From NCBI GenBank assembly GCA_013349615.1, contig DUZJ01000006.1, positions 1 to 64,000 on the forward strand: 64,000 nt of DNA, written 5' to 3'. A model generated the notes under the pieces. That model saw nothing but the letters and a program-made list of their open reading frames with translations. It was not told where the DNA came from and did no database searches. The DNA comes from Planctomycetota bacterium (GTDB lineage: Bacteria > Planctomycetota > Phycisphaerae > Sedimentisphaerales > Anaerobacaceae). Below are positions 59,030 through 64,000 of the stretch, piece by piece. How positions within the stretch are numbered: position 1 is the stretch's first letter; every line of letters starts with the position of its first letter. The position numbers and the translations under genes were made by a program.

Positions 59030-60313
59030 TCAACTCTGCCTTAGCCAGCGGAGGATTTCGAGGGGGCCGGGGCGTTTTCCGTACATTAGAATGCCTGTTC
59101 GAAATATTTTTGCAGCGGTCCATATCACAACCAGCACGGCTATAGCCAACACGACCACCGTTGCGAAAATCTCAAACAATGATACATCCGAGCCGGCGGC
59201 CAACCGCAATATCATCACCATGGGTGTTACGGGCGGTACGAACGACAATGCCCTTGCGAGGGTGCCATCGGGACTTTGAACAAGCTTGAACCAACCTATC
59301 ATCGGAATTACGAATATTAACATAACGGGCATCATTAGGCTCTGGGTTTCCTTGATGGTGTTACAGACCGAGCCGATGCCGGTCAGGATGGCGCTGAATA
59401 AAAGATAGCCAAGAATGTAATATATCACAAAATACACCATCAACTGCGGAGTGATACCAACGTTTAGGCCCTGCCAACTGGCGGCTGCATAGGCGGCAGC
59501 GGACCAAAGGGTCATTACGGTCAGGCCGATACCGGCCAAGCCGAGGATTTTGCCGGCCATCAGTTGAAAGGGGCTTACGGCTGAGAGCAGGACCTCGATA
59601 ATCCTTGAATTTTTCTCTTCAATTATGCTGCTGAGCATGTGCTGGCCCGTTCCGACCATTCCCATAAATATCAGGTACATAAAGAAGAAGGGAACCATCA
59701 TGCCGGCTATTCTCTGGCCCTGGCTTTGGACCTGCTCCCTGCCTTCGGCGGCCCCTATTTCGAGGCGTTCAAGAGGGACGTTTCGAAGCCTGGCGAGCAG
59801 TTTTTTGTCGATTTTTTCTATTTCGTACCGCCGATTCTCAACGGCCTTCCTGAAAAAATTCTCGATGGTCCAGAAGGCATCAACATTGGCGGGCTTTGGC
59901 TTATAGGTATAAAAACGTATCTTGCCCGGGCCTTCGAGAATGTCTTCGTCCAGGACAACATAGGCATTGAACTGACCATTGCGGAGCTTCGTTTTGCCTT
60001 TTGCTTCAGTTGAATTCGCATCCTGCTGAACGTCGAGGCGTTGAAGGAGAAATTGACTATTGGGATTTCTTTTATTGTAGTCATCGAAAGAGGTTTTGAT
60101 GTCTTCTGCCAGTGTTTTTGAGAGGTCAGTAACCCCTACCACGATATCGGGGCGCGGGCCGGCTTTGCCGCCCGAAATTGCTTTAGTGAAGAAGATTATC
60201 ACGCCGATTATGACGGGGGTCATTAACAGGCCAATAATAAACGTCTTGGTCTTGGCTGTTTCAATATATTCGCGCTGCGCGACCTTAAGAATCCTGTGCA
60301 TCGCTTGCTCCAA
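59030..60313 (-). CDS. ABC-2 type permease (NatB-like)
   Basis: RILKVAQREYIETAKTKTFIIGLLMTPV; SSIIEEKNSRIIEVLLSAVSPFQLMAGKILGL. Confidence 0.9.
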   Translation of the reverse strand: MEQAMHRILKVAQREYIETAKTKTFIIGLLMTPVIIGVIIFFTKAISGGKAGPRPDIVVGVTDLSKTLAEDIKTSFDDYNKRNPNSQFLLQRLDVQQDANSTEAKGKTKLRNGQFNAYVVLDEDILEGPGKIRFYTYKPKPANVDAFWTIENFFRKAVENRRYEIEKIDKKLLARLRNVPLERLEIGAAEGREQVQSQGQRIAGMMVPFFFMYLIFMGMVGTGQHMLSSIIEEKNSRIIEVLLSAVSPFQLMAGKILGLAGIGLTVMTLWSAAAYAAASWQGLNVGITPQLMVYFVIYYILGYLLFSAILTGIGSVCNTIKETQSLMMPVMLIFVIPMIGWFKLVQSPDGTLARALSFVPPVTPMVMILRLAAGSDVSLFEIFATVVVLAIAVLVVIWTAAKIFRTGILMYGKRPGPLEILRWLRQS

Positions 60314-61193
60314 CTAAGTTGACAAAGATTTCGTGCAGTGAGGGCACCTTTACCTCAAAGGCCCGCACCCGTGCGCGCTGCATAAGGGCTTGTAGAAACT
60401 GCTGGGTATCTGCATCGGTGAGGGTGACATCCAAACGCTTTCCCTCGGATTTTACCGCCCTTACCATAGGCAGTCTTTCAACGAAGCCAGCGTCCCCATC
60501 AAGCTCGACGCTGACCGTATGGGCGCTTTGCCGGGAACGAATCTCGTCGAGTCTGCCATCCAATATGGACTTGCCCTTGTTTATAAGAAGGATGAAGTCG
60601 CAAAGCTTCTCGGCCTCGTGCATTACATGGGTGGAAAAGATTACGGTTTTACCTTCATTTCGCATCTCAAGAATGATGTTTTTGAGCAGGTCCTGGTTCA
60701 ATGGGTCGAGGCCGGAAAAAGGCTCATCAAGAATCACAAGCTCAGGATTATTGATGACAGTTACCGCAAACTGGAGCTTCTGGTGCATTCCGCGTGAGAG
60801 CTCCTCAACTCTCTTATCGGCCCAGCCTGCCAAATCGACTTGCTCGAGCCAGTAGGGTACGCGATGAGCAAGCTCTTTTGTGTCGAGGCCCTTTATCGCG
60901 CCAAAATATGCCAGTACCTTGCGAACCGTCATCTTGCGATACAGTCCCCGCTCCTCGGGCATATATCCTATCCGGTTTTTGACTCTCTCAATTTGACCAT
61001 CCTGAAATATCTCGATTCGCCCACTGTCCGGGCGGATGATATTCATAATCATACGAATAGTGGTTGTCTTGCCGGCGCCGTTAGGGCCGAGGAAGCCATA
61101 GACACTGCCGGCGGGAACCTGAACACTCAGGTTATCCACAGCATGGACCTGGCCGAAGGATTTACAGACATTTTCAAGTGTTGCAGCGTTCAT
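60285..61193 (-). CDS. ABC transporter ATP-binding protein (NatA-like)
   Basis: GFLGPNGAGKTTTIRMIMNII, ELSRGMHQKLQFAVTVINNPELVILDEPFSGLDP. Confidence 0.95.
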   Translation of the reverse strand: MNAATLENVCKSFGQVHAVDNLSVQVPAGSVYGFLGPNGAGKTTTIRMIMNIIRPDSGRIEIFQDGQIERVKNRIGYMPEERGLYRKMTVRKVLAYFGAIKGLDTKELAHRVPYWLEQVDLAGWADKRVEELSRGMHQKLQFAVTVINNPELVILDEPFSGLDPLNQDLLKNIILEMRNEGKTVIFSTHVMHEAEKLCDFILLINKGKSILDGRLDEIRSRQSAHTVSVELDGDAGFVERLPMVRAVKSEGKRLDVTLTDADTQQFLQALMQRARVRAFEVKVPSLHEIFVNLVGASDAQDS

Positions 61194-61254
61194 ATCAGAT
61201 ACGGTTAATATTGACTCTGGCAGTTCATTGTAATAACAGAAATAGCTTAAGCAA

Positions 61255-62661
61255 CTATTTTCTCGCTATGATTGCGACGTAGCCGCCGTCGTGATCGATA
61301 CCGTTCACTGACGGCAGGGTGAGTAATTCGGATTCGAGTTCGAAGCAGGGATTTTTGAGCAAAAAATCTTTAATGAGTCGGCTGTTTTCGGCCTTTTGAA
61401 TGCTGCATGTGCTGTAACAGATTTTGCCATTCGGCCTTATCATTTTAGCGGCGGCAGTAAGCAGGTTACCTTGTGTTTGCGACAGTTGCTTTATTGCTTC
61501 GGTGTTTATTCTATAGCGGATTTCGATGCGCTTTGCCAAAACGCCGGTATTCGAGCACGGCACGTCGAGCAGAACACAATCGAATTTAGAATTTGGAATT
61601 TGGCCGTATGGAACGATATTGACACAGGTTATGCCGAGGCGGATTATATTTTCCTCTACCGATTTCAGGCGCTCCGCGTCGATATCAGTTGCGATAATTT
61701 TTGCCGAATCTTCAGTTAGTTCGGCCAATTGGGTAGTCTTTGTGCCCGGAGCGGCGCAAAGGTCAAGGATTGTCCATTCCGGCTGGGGCTCCAAGAGCCA
61801 GGCCGGCAGTGAAGCTGTTATGTCCTGAATGGTGAATAAGCCTTCTGTGAAGCCGGGTAATTCCGTTATAGCTCGCGGACTTCCAATTTTTATCATTGAG
61901 GCATCGACATTGTTGCTTATCCGGATTTCTGCTTCCGCAGGAATGACATCGGGTATTATTTCAAAATCGATGTCTGCCTGACTGAATTTTTTGGCTAACT
62001 GCTGTGTTGTTATTGTTAGCGTGTTTGGCCTGATGTAGATACTGGGCCTGCGATTGCCTGCAAAGCAGATTTGGCGCACCTGTTCCAGACTAAATTCGTT
62101 AAGCCAGTCGGTTATGAGCCATTTCGGTAGTGAAAAGGCGGTGCTTAGATAATCTGTCGGCGAAGCTTCCGGGGCCGGGAGAATGTCTGTATCGAACTGG
62201 CAGCCGGTTGCAGTTGATTGCGGAATTGCTTTTTTAGGATTGGCTTGCGATAGCGGAATTCGACGGTTTTGTATGTGTCTTGTGATTTGTAGCAGGACCG
62301 CATTTACAAAGCCGGTTTGCTTTTTTGCTGCGAGAGCTTTGGCCACACTGACCGCTTCGTTTACGATTGAATACTCCGGGGTTTGGGGGCTATAGATAAG
62401 CTCGAAAGAAGCGACACGTATGATATTGAGCAACCTTGGTTGTATCCTTTCAACGGGACAATCAGCAAATTGGGTTATGACATCATCGATGACAATGCGG
62501 TTTCTTATCGTTCCGAAGACGAGGTCGGTGGCCCGCTGTTTCTCGTTAGTTTGTTGAAGCATTTTGCTTAAGATTGGAGCGGCATAGTTATGTTTGGGGT
62601 CGAATTGGTTTAAGACAGCCGTTGCAATTTGGCGTGCGGTTTTTGAGCCTTGGCTGGTCAT
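61255..62661 (-). CDS. rsmB: 16S rRNA (cytosine-967-C5)-methyltransferase
   Basis: NusB-like N-terminus; ILDLCAAPGTKTTQLAEL; DCVLLDVPCSNTGVLAKR; ICYSTCSIQKAEN. Confidence 0.93.
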   Translation of the reverse strand: MTSQGSKTARQIATAVLNQFDPKHNYAAPILSKMLQQTNEKQRATDLVFGTIRNRIVIDDVITQFADCPVERIQPRLLNIIRVASFELIYSPQTPEYSIVNEAVSVAKALAAKKQTGFVNAVLLQITRHIQNRRIPLSQANPKKAIPQSTATGCQFDTDILPAPEASPTDYLSTAFSLPKWLITDWLNEFSLEQVRQICFAGNRRPSIYIRPNTLTITTQQLAKKFSQADIDFEIIPDVIPAEAEIRISNNVDASMIKIGSPRAITELPGFTEGLFTIQDITASLPAWLLEPQPEWTILDLCAAPGTKTTQLAELTEDSAKIIATDIDAERLKSVEENIIRLGITCVNIVPYGQIPNSKFDCVLLDVPCSNTGVLAKRIEIRYRINTEAIKQLSQTQGNLLTAAAKMIRPNGKICYSTCSIQKAENSRLIKDFLLKNPCFELESELLTLPSVNGIDHDGGYVAIIARK

Positions 62662-62662
62662 A

Positions 62663-63616
62663 TTATGTTTCTATTTTCATAAACAAGTCGCCGGGCTGAG
62701 TATGTTGGCCATTAACGAAATCCTTGAATTGCATAAGATGAGAGCCGGTCGGCTTTATTTTTGTAATCTTTAAGGCGCGTTGGCCGCAGATTACATTCAG
62801 GCTTTCATCGAGCGTTCCCGACGGCAGGTGAGCCGGGTTTGAAGTTTCGACAACTTCGGCCATCGCTATTGTTACCCGCAGAGACTTTTCGGTTTTTTTC
62901 GAGAGATACATTGCCGAAGCTCCGGGCCAGGGCCAAAAGCCCCGCATCTTTCTCTGCAGCAACTCAGCCGGCTCGTTAAAGTCCAGAAAGCCGTCGGATT
63001 TTTTCAGCTTCGGCGCCAGGGTGGCCCTGGAATGCTCCTGGCCGGTATAGACCGCGGTGCCGTCGGCGATGTCGTCTATTGTTTTTAACAGCAGCGGTGC
63101 GGCGATTTGCGCCAATCTGTCGTGAAGCCGGCCTGCTGTTTCGTCTGCTCCAATATCCGTTTTCGATTGCGCCAGGATGTTACCGGCGTCCATAATTTCG
63201 GCCAGCGCGATTATACTTATGCCGGTTTGTTTCTCGCCGTTGATTATTGCCCAGTTTATGGGTGCAGCCCCACGGTATTTCGGCAGCAGCGAGGCGTGGA
63301 CATTTATAGAACCTTTGGGCGGCAGCTTTATTAGCTCATTCCCGATTTTCTGGCCGAACGCAATTACCACAATCAAATCCGGCTGATAATCTGCTATCTT
63401 TTCGATAGTCGGCGGAGAGTTTACGTCGTCGATTTCGATAAAAGGTATCGAACTTGAATCCGCCCAGTGTGCTACGGGTGTGGGAGTAGGTTTTCTACCT
63501 CTGCCGGCGGGGTGGGGCGGCTGGGTCAATATAAATTGGAGCCTATGGCTGGAGCAGGCCAAAGCGTTAAGACATTCAAGGCCGAATTCTCCGCTGCCGA
63601 GATAGATTATCTTCAT
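62663..63616 (-). CDS. fmt: Methionyl-tRNA formyltransferase
   Basis: MKIIYLGSGEFGLECLNAL, GSINVHASLLPKYRGAAPINWAIINGEKQTGISI. Confidence 0.96.
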   Translation of the reverse strand: MKIIYLGSGEFGLECLNALACSSHRLQFILTQPPHPAGRGRKPTPTPVAHWADSSSIPFIEIDDVNSPPTIEKIADYQPDLIVVIAFGQKIGNELIKLPPKGSINVHASLLPKYRGAAPINWAIINGEKQTGISIIALAEIMDAGNILAQSKTDIGADETAGRLHDRLAQIAAPLLLKTIDDIADGTAVYTGQEHSRATLAPKLKKSDGFLDFNEPAELLQRKMRGFWPWPGASAMYLSKKTEKSLRVTIAMAEVVETSNPAHLPSGTLDESLNVICGQRALKITKIKPTGSHLMQFKDFVNGQHTQPGDLFMKIET

Positions 63617-63677
63617 AATACCCGATGCTCGATACTCGATGCTTGATTCTCAAGTATCGGGTACCGGCTTTCAAGAT

Positions 63678-64000
63678 TCACATTCTACGCTTCTGTTCGT
63701 GTTGTTCTCTAAGCCTTTTTAGCTGCCTTCGGTGTACGATTCCCGCGGTCTGGCCCATACGGTTGACGATGGTTAAGCCGTTGATGTGGTCATTTTCGTG
63801 CTGTAGGGCCCTCGCCAAAAGTCCTTCGCCATCTTCGGTAAATTCATTGCCATCGAGGTCAGTGGCGGTAACTTTGCACTTTTTGTATCTTCGAATTTTC
63901 GTGAAAACGTTCGGGACGGAGAGGCACCCCTCATCCATCGAATCAAGCTCACCGGTGGGCGTAACAGTGGGGTTTACATAAACTTTGACGGCTTCCCTGG
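63678..64000 (-). CDS. def: Peptide deformylase (N-terminus cut by window edge)
   Basis: EGCLSVPNVFTKIRR and LARALQHENDHINGLTIVNRM (HExxH-type site present as HENDH). Confidence 0.9.
   Translation of the reverse strand, partial: REAVKVYVNPTVTPTGELDSMDEGCLSVPNVFTKIRRYKKCKVTATDLDGNEFTEDGEGLLARALQHENDHINGLTIVNRMGQTAGIVHRRQLKRLREQHEQKRRM

Noticed and set aside
1-64000. tRNA genes, 5S/16S/23S rRNA, prophage or IS transposase genes
   Set aside because: None recognised by eye; a tRNAscan/Infernal/ISfinder run would be needed to exclude short ones.

Overview
A 64 kb chromosomal window, probably Planctomycetota/Phycisphaerae-like by gene content and repeat style (inference; no search was run). Most of it is ordinary housekeeping DNA: ilvN end, ilvC, rnpB, nadB, bioD, pcm, recG, trkH/trkA, rluD, an S55 peptidase, fumarase alpha, GH2, rsmA, pdxA, ribE, a thymidylate synthase-like gene, nrdR, miaA, an ispA-type gene, dxs, nadK, a DinG-like helicase, dnaA, a sulfatase, an ABC exporter, rsmB, fmt and def. 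Accessory pieces are a HigBA-like toxin-antitoxin pair, an N6-adenine methylase/PIN pair, and a 1.4 kaa beta-helix protein. The strongest unusual signal is a set of short palindromic or inverted-repeat elements. Family A is about 59-60 bp, CCCCGTTAGAAATT...TTTCTAACGGGG. It sits in frame twice inside dxs and once inside the DinG-like helicase, and also in a disrupted gene and in intergenic DNA. Family B is about 103-140 bp with TTaACCACCGAG.../...CTCGGtGGTaA ends, and is also in frame in the same helicase. Family C is a pair of long hairpins sharing CCCGCACCTAyTT arms, both inside RNase P RNA. This resembles the gene-invading Rickettsia palindromic elements, but with several families and a non-coding RNA host. 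Other points: core genes interrupted by single in-frame TAG codons (recG, thymidylate synthase-like, DinG-like), a frameshifted nadB, a TA module flanked by a duplicated trkA 3' end, and a candidate small RNA with promoter and terminator.
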